34,428 nucleotides of DNA from Pseudomonas rhizoryzae (GTDB lineage Bacteria > Pseudomonadota > Gammaproteobacteria > Pseudomonadales > Pseudomonadaceae): NCBI RefSeq assembly GCF_005250615.1, contig NZ_SULM01000023.1, positions 1 through 34,428 of the forward strand, read 5' to 3'. The notes beneath the pieces were generated by a model. The model saw only the letters and a program-made list of their open reading frames with translations. It was not told where the DNA came from and did not search any database. Position numbers and translations under genes: made by a program. Every line of letters begins with the position of its first letter. The stretch's first letter is position 1. Shown here one piece after another: positions 24,914-32,189 of the stretch.

Positions 24914-25124
24914 CTCATGAAAACAACAACGCAGAGCCTCGCCATGAGCTCCTTTCTCCACGGCATGTCGGCCAGCAGCGCCTCGATGCCCTTCACCTCA
25001 TGCGAATTCCTTTCCCTGTGCCATATCCCAAGGTTATCGACCGGATATGGCTGGCCGAAGCTTGCGACTCTCACCACGGAGCCTCCTGCCTCCGTGCCTC
25101 CCTCCCTGTCCTGAGGATTCCTCT

Positions 25125-26138
25125 ATGAGCACCCCAACGCTTCCCCGCCTGGCCGTGGTACTAGGCGATCCCGCCGGCATCGGCCCGGAACTCATCGCCC
25201 GGCTGCTCACCGATCCCGAGGTGCGCAGCCGCGCTCGCCTGGTGCTGATCGCCGATGAGGAAGAAGCCCGTACCGGCATGCGCATCGCCGGTTGCGAGTA
25301 TCCGTATCGGCGCATCGACCGCCTGGATGCCCTCGACTTCCACGACGACGTGCCCTTGCTCTATCCCTATCGCGGCACGGCCGAGGGCCCCTTTCCGCGC
25401 AGCGAGGCCAGTGTCGTCGGGGGGCGCTACAGCCTGGATACCCTGGCTATCGCCCTGGATCTGACCCAGGCCGGCCGCACCGATGCCATCCTCTTCGGCC
25501 CGCTGAACAAGACCTCGCTGCACCTGGCCGGGATGGGCCACAACGACGAGCTGCACTGGTTCGCCGAGCACCTGGGCTACCAGGGCCCCTTCTGCGAATT
25601 CAACGTGCTGGACGACCTCTGGACCTCGCGGGTGACCTCCCACGTCGCCCTCAAGGAAGTCCCCGGTCTGCTCAGCCAGGAGCGGGTGATCGAGGCCATC
25701 CAACTGATCGACAACGAACTCAAGCGCAGTGGTCTCGCCCGGCCGCGCATCGGTGTCTGCGGCCTCAATCCGCACAATGGCGACAACGGCAGCTTCGGAC
25801 GCGAGGAGCTGGATCTGATCGGCCCCGCGGTGGAGCGTGCCAAGGCGCTGGGCATCGCCGCCGACGGCCCCTATCCGGCCGATACCATCTTTCTCAAGGT
25901 CCAGGGCGATGCCCGCGCCTTCGATGCGGTGGTCACCATGTACCACGACCAGGGCCAGATCGCGATCAAGCTGATGGACTTCTCCCGCGGCGTGACGGTG
26001 CAGGGTGGCTTGCCCATTCCCATCACCACCCCGGCCCACGGCACCGCCTTCGACATCGCCGGCCAGGGTCGCGCCAACGTCGGTGCTACGCGCCAGGCCT
26101 TCGAAATCGCCTGCCGCCTGGGGCGTGCGAAACACTGA
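25125..26138 (+). CDS. PdxA-family dehydrogenase (catabolic PdxA2/TphB-like)
   Basis: A 337-residue NAD-dependent dehydrogenase of the PdxA fold, with GDPAGIGPELIARLL near residue 15, GLNPHNGDNGSFGREELDLI, MYHDQGQIAIK and TTPAHGTAFDIAGQG. The pattern is that of catabolic PdxA2-like enzymes, not vitamin B6 synthesis. The usual GHTEF/GHTEL metal-site segment reads GHNDELHWFAEHLG (H139, H144), which suggests an altered substrate. The DUF1537 kinase that normally makes the phosphorylated substrate of PdxA2 is not in the window. ATG 25125 has AGGA upstream. Possible substrates include a sugar acid or a cis-dihydrodiol acid. Confidence 0.82.
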   Translation: MSTPTLPRLAVVLGDPAGIGPELIARLLTDPEVRSRARLVLIADEEEARTGMRIAGCEYPYRRIDRLDALDFHDDVPLLYPYRGTAEGPFPRSEASVVGGRYSLDTLAIALDLTQAGRTDAILFGPLNKTSLHLAGMGHNDELHWFAEHLGYQGPFCEFNVLDDLWTSRVTSHVALKEVPGLLSQERVIEAIQLIDNELKRSGLARPRIGVCGLNPHNGDNGSFGREELDLIGPAVERAKALGIAADGPYPADTIFLKVQGDARAFDAVVTMYHDQGQIAIKLMDFSRGVTVQGGLPIPITTPAHGTAFDIAGQGRANVGATRQAFEIACRLGRAKH

Positions 26139-26154
26139 AGAGCCTTTCCTCCAT

Positions 26155-26170
26155 AACAACAACAAAGGAG
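26155..26170 (+). promoter_or_regulatory. AANAANAA (Crc/Hfq-type) motif fused to a Shine-Dalgarno
   Basis: AACAACAACAAAGGAG places two overlapping AANAANAA matches directly against AAGGAG. In Pseudomonas, Hfq with Crc binds such motifs at translation starts to block catabolic mRNAs during carbon repression. It would act on the short frame at 26178 and the coupled MFS gene at 26231. Confidence 0.5.
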
Positions 26171-26177
26171 CGTCACC

Positions 26178-26234
26178 ATGGCTGTCATCGCCCGTCGTTT
26201 GGCCGTCTCGCTGAGCGTGGAGGCCCGCTCATGA
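26178..26234 (+). CDS. Possible 18-residue leader peptide coupled to the MFS gene
   Basis: ATG 26178 is preceded by AAGGAG at a good distance and encodes MAVIARRLAVSLSVEARS, with its TGA overlapping the MFS start codon in ATGA. Its ribosome site is the better of the two. It could be a leader that couples translation of the permease to a Crc-sensitive site. It is too short to support by composition. Confidence 0.35.
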   Translation: MAVIARRLAVSLSVEARS

Positions 26235-27529
26235 GCAGCCTCATCGAAGAGTCCGGCTTGCCCGCGTCCACGCACATCCAGGCGCAGGTCACCCAGCAGC
26301 GCTGGTTGCGGGTCATTCCGCCGATCCTCATCGCCTGCATCATGTCCTACGTCGACCGCATCAGCATCGCCTTCGCCATGCCCGGCGGCATGGCCAGCGA
26401 CCTGGGCGTATCGGCCAGCATGGTCGGCTTCGCCGGCGGCATCTTCTTCATCGGCTATCTGTTCCTGCAGATTCCCGGCGGCAAGATCGCCGTGCACGGC
26501 AGCGGCAAGGCCTTCATCGGCTGGTCGTTGCTGGCCTGGGCGATCATCTCGGTGCTCACCGGTCTGGTGCGCAACGAGTACGAGCTGCTGTTCCTGCGCT
26601 TCGCCCTGGGCGTGGCCGAGGGCGGCATGCTGCCGGTGGTGCTGACCATGATCGCCAACTGGTTCCCAGACCACGAACGGGGCCGGGCCAACGCCATCGT
26701 CATCATGTTCGTTCCCCTGGCGGGCATCATCAGCGCGCCGCTGTCCGGCTGGATCATCGCCGTCTTCGACTGGCGCGTGCTGTTCATCAGTGCCGGGATC
26801 GGCTCGGCGCTGGTCATGGTGCTCTGGTGGTTGACGGTGAGCGACCGCCCGCAGGAAGCCAAGTGGCTATCCGCAGCCGAGCGCGACTACCTGGTGCACA
26901 CCCTTAGCGCCGAACAGCAGCGGCTGCGTGCCCAGGGCGAGGCCAAGCAGTCCCTGCGCCAGATCCTGCCCGAGCGCACGCTCTGGCACCTCATCGCCGT
27001 CAACTTCTTCTATCAATTCGGCATCTACGGCTACACCCTGTGGCTGCCGAGCATCCTCAAGGAACTCACCCACAGTGGCATGGGCCTGGTCGGCATGCTG
27101 ACCATCCTGCCGTATCTCGCCGCCTTGGCCGGCATGTTCCTTTTCTCCAACCTGTCGGATCGCACTGGCCGTCGGCGTCTCTTCGTCTGCCTGCCGTTGG
27201 CCGGCTTCGCTGCCTGCCTGTTCCTGTCCGTCACCCTGCACGAGCACCTGTGGCTGGCCTATGCGGCCCTGGTCGGCTGCGGCTTCTTCCTGCAGTCCGC
27301 GGCAGGCGTCTTCTGGACCATCCCGCCACGGCTGTTCAGCGCCGAAGCCGCCGGCGGCGCCCGCGGCCTGATCAATGCCTTGGGCAACCTGGGCGGCTTC
27401 TGCGGACCCTACCTGGTCGGCGTACTCATCGTCCGCTACGACCAGGGTACCGGCGTGTACTGCCTGGCGATTTCCCTGGCGACCGCGGCGATGCTGGCCT
27501 TGCTGCTACCCCGGCGTTGCGAACGCTGA
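26231..27529 (+). CDS. MFS transporter, anion:cation symporter-like
   Basis: A 432-residue permease with about twelve membrane segments. MSYVDRISIAFAMPGGMASD, GYLFLQIPGGKIAVHGSGKAF and FALGVAEGGMLPVVLTMIANWF are typical of the ACS family (hexuronate, phthalate, tartrate importers). GGAGG lies 7 bp before ATG 26231. The frame is open far upstream into pdxA, but that region is the dehydrogenase read out of frame. It is the second main gene of the pdxA-like operon. Confidence 0.88.
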   Translation: MSSLIEESGLPASTHIQAQVTQQRWLRVIPPILIACIMSYVDRISIAFAMPGGMASDLGVSASMVGFAGGIFFIGYLFLQIPGGKIAVHGSGKAFIGWSLLAWAIISVLTGLVRNEYELLFLRFALGVAEGGMLPVVLTMIANWFPDHERGRANAIVIMFVPLAGIISAPLSGWIIAVFDWRVLFISAGIGSALVMVLWWLTVSDRPQEAKWLSAAERDYLVHTLSAEQQRLRAQGEAKQSLRQILPERTLWHLIAVNFFYQFGIYGYTLWLPSILKELTHSGMGLVGMLTILPYLAALAGMFLFSNLSDRTGRRRLFVCLPLAGFAACLFLSVTLHEHLWLAYAALVGCGFFLQSAAGVFWTIPPRLFSAEAAGGARGLINALGNLGGFCGPYLVGVLIVRYDQGTGVYCLAISLATAAMLALLLPRRCER

Positions 27530-27556
27530 TCCCCTCAATTGCTCTGGAGTGAACCC

Positions 27557-28483
27557 ATGAGTCGTGAAATTCTCTTGCTGGTCGAGAAGTGCGCCCACAC
27601 CTTCAGCTTCTACGACGTCGACAGTGGCGATGCCCTCGAACACATCCCGCTACCCGAGTTTCCCCACGAATTCGTGGTGGATGCCGCCAATCGCTACGCC
27701 TATGTCGGTCACTACGGTATCGAGACGTCGAGCCACAAGGGCGAGGGCGGCTGCTCGGTGTTCGTCATCGACCTGCAGGCGCGCAAGCACGTACGCACCC
27801 TGGATATCTGGCCCTATCGACGTCCCCACGGCCTGGCGCTGGATGACCAGGGCCGCCTCTACGTACTCAGTGAAGCCGATTCCACTCTGCTGATCTTCGA
27901 CGAGCCGGAGCGCCGCGACGTCCCTGATCGTGCCGTACCCTCGGGCGGCTACAAGAGCCACCTGGTCGCCCTGAGTCGCGATGGTGCCACGGCCTTCGCC
28001 CTCAACCTGCTGAGCAACACCGTCACCCGTCTCGCACCCCAGGATCCGACCCGCGCTCCCGAACCGTTGCAGCCCGGCAGCCGTCCGGAAGGCAACTGCT
28101 TCAGCCGCGACGAGCGCCTGCTCTATGTCAGCACCCGCGGTGACGACGGCATCGTCGCCATCGATACCCAGAGCCTGGACATCGTCGCCCGCGGCCGCAC
28201 CGGTCGTGACCCAACGCGCATCTATCGTGACCGCCGCGACCGTCTCTATGTCACCAATTACGGCGAAACCTCGCTGTCGGTGTTCGACGAGCGTCTACAA
28301 CCGCTCGGGCGCATCGAGCTGGAGAGCACCGCCATCGCCATGAGCCTGCATCCTACCCGTGACCTGGCCTTCGTCACCCTCAAGGACCAACGCGTGGGCA
28401 TGCTCGACCTGGAGACCTGGCAGATGCGCCGCTACTTCAAGACCCTGCTGGAGCCCGACGTGTCCCAGGTCATAGTGGCATGA
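27557..28483 (+). CDS. YncE/YVTN beta-propeller protein, possible lactonase
   Basis: A 308-residue soluble beta-propeller with repeated blades of the form LYVLSEADSTLLIFD, LLYVSTRGDDGIVAIDTQ and LYVTNYGETSLSVFD. It belongs to the YncE/6-phosphogluconolactonase-like fold. No signal peptide is visible, so a cytoplasmic role is likely. GGAG precedes ATG 27557. It is followed by the amidohydrolase with a 4-bp overlap. Function is uncertain: lactonase, isomerase or binding protein. Confidence 0.75.
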   Translation: MSREILLLVEKCAHTFSFYDVDSGDALEHIPLPEFPHEFVVDAANRYAYVGHYGIETSSHKGEGGCSVFVIDLQARKHVRTLDIWPYRRPHGLALDDQGRLYVLSEADSTLLIFDEPERRDVPDRAVPSGGYKSHLVALSRDGATAFALNLLSNTVTRLAPQDPTRAPEPLQPGSRPEGNCFSRDERLLYVSTRGDDGIVAIDTQSLDIVARGRTGRDPTRIYRDRRDRLYVTNYGETSLSVFDERLQPLGRIELESTAIAMSLHPTRDLAFVTLKDQRVGMLDLETWQMRRYFKTLLEPDVSQVIVA

Positions 28484-29406
28484 CGCAGCGGGCCCTGATC
28501 GATGCCCATCACCACCTCTGGGACCTTGGCCGGCTCGACTATCCTTGGCTGCAAGGGGAGGGCGAGCCCGGCTTCTTCCTCGGCGACTACCGGGCGCTGC
28601 GCCGTAACTATCTGCCCGAGGATTTCCGGCGCGATACCGCTAGTGTCCGGCTACTGGCCTCGGTGCATTGCGAAGCCGAGCAGGCGCGCGGCAATCCACT
28701 GGCCGAAACGCAGTGGCTGACCGAGCAACAAGCCCGTACCGGCCTGCCCACGGTGCTGGTGGCCTGGGCGCCGCTCCTGTCGCCCGCTGCGGAAGGGATC
28801 CTCGAAGCCCACCTGCAGTCGCCGCTATTACGGGGCATCCGCTACAAGCCCCTGACGGCCCGTACGCCTGCCGAAATCCAGCGGGTACGCGGCCAACCGG
28901 GCAGCCTGCAAGACCCGGCGTGGCACGCGGCGCTGGCCCTCCTGCAGCGACTGGGCCTGAGCTGGGACCTGCGCGTGCCCGGGTGGCACCTGGAGGAGGC
29001 GGCGGCCTTGCTCGAAGCCCACCCCGAACTGACTGTCGTCCTCAATCACACGGGTTTGCCCTGGGATCGTAGCCCCACGGGCTTGGCGCTCTGGCGAAGG
29101 GGCATGCAAGCCTTGGCACGGCTGCCGCACGTCGCGGTCAAGGTCTCGGAGTTCGGCCTGCCCGAACCTGGCTGGGACGTGGAGCAGAACCGCCGCCTGG
29201 TACGCGACACTCTGGAGCTCTTCGGTCACGAGCGCTGCCTGTTCGCCAGCAACTTCCCCGTCGCCGGCCTGCGCATCGGCTACGCCGAACTGGTCGCCCA
29301 CTTCGAAGCCTTCCTCGCCCAGGACACACCCGCCCAGCGTGAAGCCTTCTTCTGGCGTACGGCCCAGCGGGTATACCGCATTCCCCTGACCATTCCGATG
29401 CCATAA
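28480..29406 (+). CDS. COG3618 amidohydrolase, second copy (predicted lactonase)
   Basis: A 308-residue TIM-barrel hydrolase paralogous to the product of 19206-20147. The same landmarks occur: LIDAHHHLWDLGRLDYPWL, LNHTGLPWDRSPTGLALW and LFASNFPVAGLR, the last lacking the Asp that follows Val in the first copy. Start overlaps the YncE gene by 4 bp (ATGA), so it ends a tightly coupled operon pdxA-like, MFS, yncE-like, amidohydrolase. Substrate is probably a related lactone. Confidence 0.87.
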   Translation: MTQRALIDAHHHLWDLGRLDYPWLQGEGEPGFFLGDYRALRRNYLPEDFRRDTASVRLLASVHCEAEQARGNPLAETQWLTEQQARTGLPTVLVAWAPLLSPAAEGILEAHLQSPLLRGIRYKPLTARTPAEIQRVRGQPGSLQDPAWHAALALLQRLGLSWDLRVPGWHLEEAAALLEAHPELTVVLNHTGLPWDRSPTGLALWRRGMQALARLPHVAVKVSEFGLPEPGWDVEQNRRLVRDTLELFGHERCLFASNFPVAGLRIGYAELVAHFEAFLAQDTPAQREAFFWRTAQRVYRIPLTIPMP

Positions 29407-29439
29407 CAGCTCTCGCAGGTATTACGGACTCGCCATTTC

Positions 29440-29499
29440 CTCAGGTTATCGATGCATGCGAGGAATTGATTAGTGCCGGTGTCGCCTTGTTCCTACAGT
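29440..29499 (+). promoter_or_regulatory. Operator site C and promoter region of the dehydratase gene
   Basis: CTCAGGTTATCGATGCATG (29440-29458) closely matches sites A and B. TTGATT at 29466-29471 and TACAGT at 29494-29499 followed by CGA resemble, at similar spacing, the TTGATTGGACGG and GATAGTCGG of the pdxA-like promoter. A shared activator is inferred. Confidence 0.5.
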
Positions 29500-29546
29500 C
29501 GACTACACGCCGTGGCGTGAACCTCTAAGAATCCAGGAGCTATATC

Positions 29547-30722
29547 GTGAAAATCACCAGCGTCCGTACCCGCGTCTTCGAATGGAAAGGCAAGGTTGTC
29601 CCGCCCCAAGCGCACTTCTGCACCAATGCCACCGATATCCTCTACGAGCGCGGGGACGCCATGGGCTCCTTCCGCTTCCACGGCTGGCTGGTGGTGGAAA
29701 TCGAGACCGATAGTGGTTTGGTCGGCCTTGGCAACTGCGCCCTGGCACCACGGGTGGCCAAGGAAATCATCGACCTCTACCTGACGCCCATCGTCCTGGG
29801 CCAGGACCCCTTCGACAACGAATACCTCTGGCAGAAGATGTACCGCCGTACCCACGCCTGGGGTCGCAAGGGCATCGGCATGGCCGCCATCTCCGCGGTG
29901 GACCTGGCGCTCTGGGACCTGATGGGCAAGGCCGTGAACAAGCCGGTGTTCAAGCTCCTCGGCGGTCGCACCAAGGAAAAAATCCCCTGCTACGCCTCCA
30001 AGCTCTATGCCAACGACAACCTGGATCTATTCCTGGAAGAGGCCCAGGGCTATCTCAGCCAGGGCTTCAGTGCCCTCAAGATGAGATTCGGCTACGGTCC
30101 CAAGGACGGCCCCGCTGGCATGAGACGCAACATCGAGCAGGTGCGTGCCCTGCGCGAGCTGGCCGGTCCCGATGTGGACATCATGCTGGAGTGCTACATG
30201 GGCTGGACCCTGGAATATGCCCGCCGCATGCTGCCCAAGCTGGCCGAGTTCGAACCGCGCTGGCTGGAAGAGCCGGTCATCGCCGACGACATCGAAGGCT
30301 ACGTCGAACTCAAGAAGATGGGCATCATGCCCATCTCCGGCGGCGAGCACGAATTCACCTCCTACGGCTTCAAGGACCTCCTCGAGCGCCGCGCCGTTGA
30401 CGTCATCCAGTACGACACCAACCGCGTCGGCGGCATCACTGCCGCACGCAAGGTCAACGCACTCGCGGAGGCCTGGTCGGTCCCGGTCATCCCCCATGCC
30501 GGCCAGATGCATAACTACCACCTGACCATGGCCAGCACCGCCTCACCCATGGCCGAATTCTTCCCGGTATTCGACGTGGAAGTGGGCAACGAACTCTTCT
30601 ACTACGTGTTCAAGGGCGAACCCCAGCCAGTCGGTGGCTACCTGCAACTGGACGATGACAAACCCGGTCTCGGGCTTGAGCTCTCGGAAGAGCATCTCAA
30701 GGATTTCACTGTGATCGAGTGA
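29547..30722 (+). CDS. Enolase-superfamily acid sugar dehydratase (L-rhamnonate dehydratase-like)
   Basis: A 391-residue mandelate racemase/enolase superfamily protein. KMR at 178-180 supplies the superfamily lysine region, Mg ligands are likely E215 (ECYMGW), E241 or E242 (WLEEPV) and E267 (GGEHEF), and the base is H317 (IPHAGQ) with partner D290. [20 protein letters not shown] and [11 protein letters not shown] recall L-rhamnonate dehydratase, which makes 2-keto-3-deoxy acids. GTPase or TIM-type alternatives are excluded by the motifs. GGAG precedes the ATG. It is monocistronic by position, ending at a terminator. Confidence 0.85.
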   Translation: MKITSVRTRVFEWKGKVVPPQAHFCTNATDILYERGDAMGSFRFHGWLVVEIETDSGLVGLGNCALAPRVAKEIIDLYLTPIVLGQDPFDNEYLWQKMYRRTHAWGRKGIGMAAISAVDLALWDLMGKAVNKPVFKLLGGRTKEKIPCYASKLYANDNLDLFLEEAQGYLSQGFSALKMRFGYGPKDGPAGMRRNIEQVRALRELAGPDVDIMLECYMGWTLEYARRMLPKLAEFEPRWLEEPVIADDIEGYVELKKMGIMPISGGEHEFTSYGFKDLLERRAVDVIQYDTNRVGGITAARKVNALAEAWSVPVIPHAGQMHNYHLTMASTASPMAEFFPVFDVEVGNELFYYVFKGEPQPVGGYLQLDDDKPGLGLELSEEHLKDFTVIE

Positions 30723-30729
30723 AGGTTCC

Positions 30730-30777
30730 TATCCGCACCTGCTTTTCCTGGCGATGGTAGGTGCGGATACCTTTCTT
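30730..30777 (+). terminator. Terminator between the dehydratase and tautomerase genes
   Basis: TATCCGCACCT and AGGTGCGGATA form a perfect 11-bp stem with an 18-nt loop followed by CCTTTCTT. It serves the plus-strand dehydratase gene and may also stop the convergent tautomerase transcript. Confidence 0.75.
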
Positions 30778-31174
30778 AGACCTCAGCCTGCTGGTGTCGC
30801 CACTCCTGAGTGCGACCTCCATAGCCATAGGCCGCCGCTCGTGTATCGATCAGATGCACGTAGCATAAGTCGTGCAGATCGGGCCTTAGCGTCGCCATGG
30901 CGGCCTGGACCTCACGCAGAAAGCGCGCCTTCTCACCTTTGGTATTCGTCTCGTCGGTGATGCTGATGTCGAGATGGAAGGCACTACGGCCTAGCGTCGC
31001 CAGTGACTGGCCGCCCAGGAACCAGTCTGCGACGGGTATGTACTGAACAGTTGTCGCCATCAGCTCAGGGCGCTTGCCTAAATGCTCCTCCACTAGGCGG
31101 TTGATCACTTCCACTGCCTGTTGGCCGAGCGCTTCATCTCGCTCGCCGGACAATTGAAGAACGATATGGGGCAT
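30776..31174 (-). CDS. Tautomerase family protein (4-oxalocrotonate tautomerase-like)
   Basis: A 132-residue protein starting MPHIVLQLSG, so the mature N-terminus carries the catalytic Pro-1 of the tautomerase superfamily. The length fits a fused two-lobe subunit rather than the short 60-residue 4-OT type. GAGGAA precedes the ATG at 31174; the frame is open further upstream through the LysR gene but without a start site. Divergent from the LysR gene at 31272, its probable regulator. Substrate unknown, likely a small keto acid or enol. Confidence 0.8.
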   Translation of the reverse strand: MPHIVLQLSGERDEALGQQAVEVINRLVEEHLGKRPELMATTVQYIPVADWFLGGQSLATLGRSAFHLDISITDETNTKGEKARFLREVQAAMATLRPDLHDLCYVHLIDTRAAAYGYGGRTQEWRHQQAEV

Positions 31175-31271
31175 GGCTAATTCCTCATTGGATGGTGTTG
31201 GCCAGTCTGAGTAACTCCTTTTCAGCGGAAAAGCGGGAAGATAAAATGGTATCCATCGGTTTTTGGAATGG

Positions 31272-32159
31272 ATGCTTATGCAGGGCTTCGATCTCGAACA
31301 CCTTCGCACCCTGGTGACGGCAGTAGATACGGGTAGCCTTTCGGCTGCGGTACCTCTGCGTTGCCTGTCCCAGTCAGCGCTGAGCGAGCAACTGAGAAAG
31401 CTGGAAGAGCGCGCCGGCCAGCCATTGCTGATTCGCAGTAAGACCGGGGTCAGGCCTACCGCTGCGGGCGAGCGTCTGCTGCAACATGCCAGACCGCTGT
31501 TGGCCATGGCCGATGCAGCCTGGCGCGACTTGCACGGGGTTCCCCTCGAAGGTGAGGCCAGCCTCGGCGTGACGGACTACTTTCGTCCGGCGGATCTGGC
31601 GCGCCTCTTGGCACGCCTGCATCGACAGCTTCCCCGACTACGCCTACGCACTCGTATAGGTAGAAGCGACGAACTAGAAATTGCCCAGCGTCAGGGCGAT
31701 CTGGATCTTGCCATAGTCATGCATCTGGAGGCTGGCGAGCGAGCCGTGCCAGCGGCGGCCAGTCTCTTGCACCGGGAGGCATTAGCCTGGGTTGGCTCCT
31801 TGAGTGAGGACCTGCTTCAGGCAGGGCGGCCGGTACCCTTGGCCCTGTTGCCAGAGAGCTGCTCCTTGCACCGCCTGGCCTGCGCCCGACTGGAAGCCGA
31901 AGGTATTCCCTACGTCGTCAACCACATCGCCTCTGGCGTCACGGGCCTTCAGGCGGCGGTATCTGCCGGCCTTGGAATTGCCTGTCTGAATGCGTCGGCT
32001 GTCGCAGGGCAAGGATTGCGCTTGCTCGACGAAGACGCTCTGCCTTCCCTGCCCAAAGTGCAATTCGTTCTATTACGGCCTCGGCTGGAGGGCGAATCAC
32101 CGCGTTCGCGGCAGTTGCAGGCGCTAGGCGATGCAGTTGCAGAAGCCTTGCGAGGATAG
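31272..32159 (+). CDS. LysR-family regulator divergent from the tautomerase
   Basis: A 295-residue LysR-type regulator. The DNA-binding domain comprises FDLEHLRTLVTAVDTGSLS and LSQSALSEQLRKLEERAG at about residues 5-60. The effector domain follows; it is a compact version with a short C-terminus. Starts at 31263 (TTG), 31272 and 31278 (ATG) are all possible; 31272 has a GGA 7 bp ahead. It most likely controls the tautomerase across the 97-bp divergent gap. Confidence 0.85.
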   Translation: MLMQGFDLEHLRTLVTAVDTGSLSAAVPLRCLSQSALSEQLRKLEERAGQPLLIRSKTGVRPTAAGERLLQHARPLLAMADAAWRDLHGVPLEGEASLGVTDYFRPADLARLLARLHRQLPRLRLRTRIGRSDELEIAQRQGDLDLAIVMHLEAGERAVPAAASLLHREALAWVGSLSEDLLQAGRPVPLALLPESCSLHRLACARLEAEGIPYVVNHIASGVTGLQAAVSAGLGIACLNASAVAGQGLRLLDEDALPSLPKVQFVLLRPRLEGESPRSRQLQALGDAVAEALRG

Positions 32160-32189
32160 ATGAGAAAGCTCGTCGGCACGACGCTTGAC

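Noticed and set aside
24917-25114. A 65-residue gene upstream of the pdxA-like gene
   Set aside because: Low-complexity Ser/Thr/Pro composition and no clear Shine-Dalgarno; more likely untranslated leader, though not excluded.
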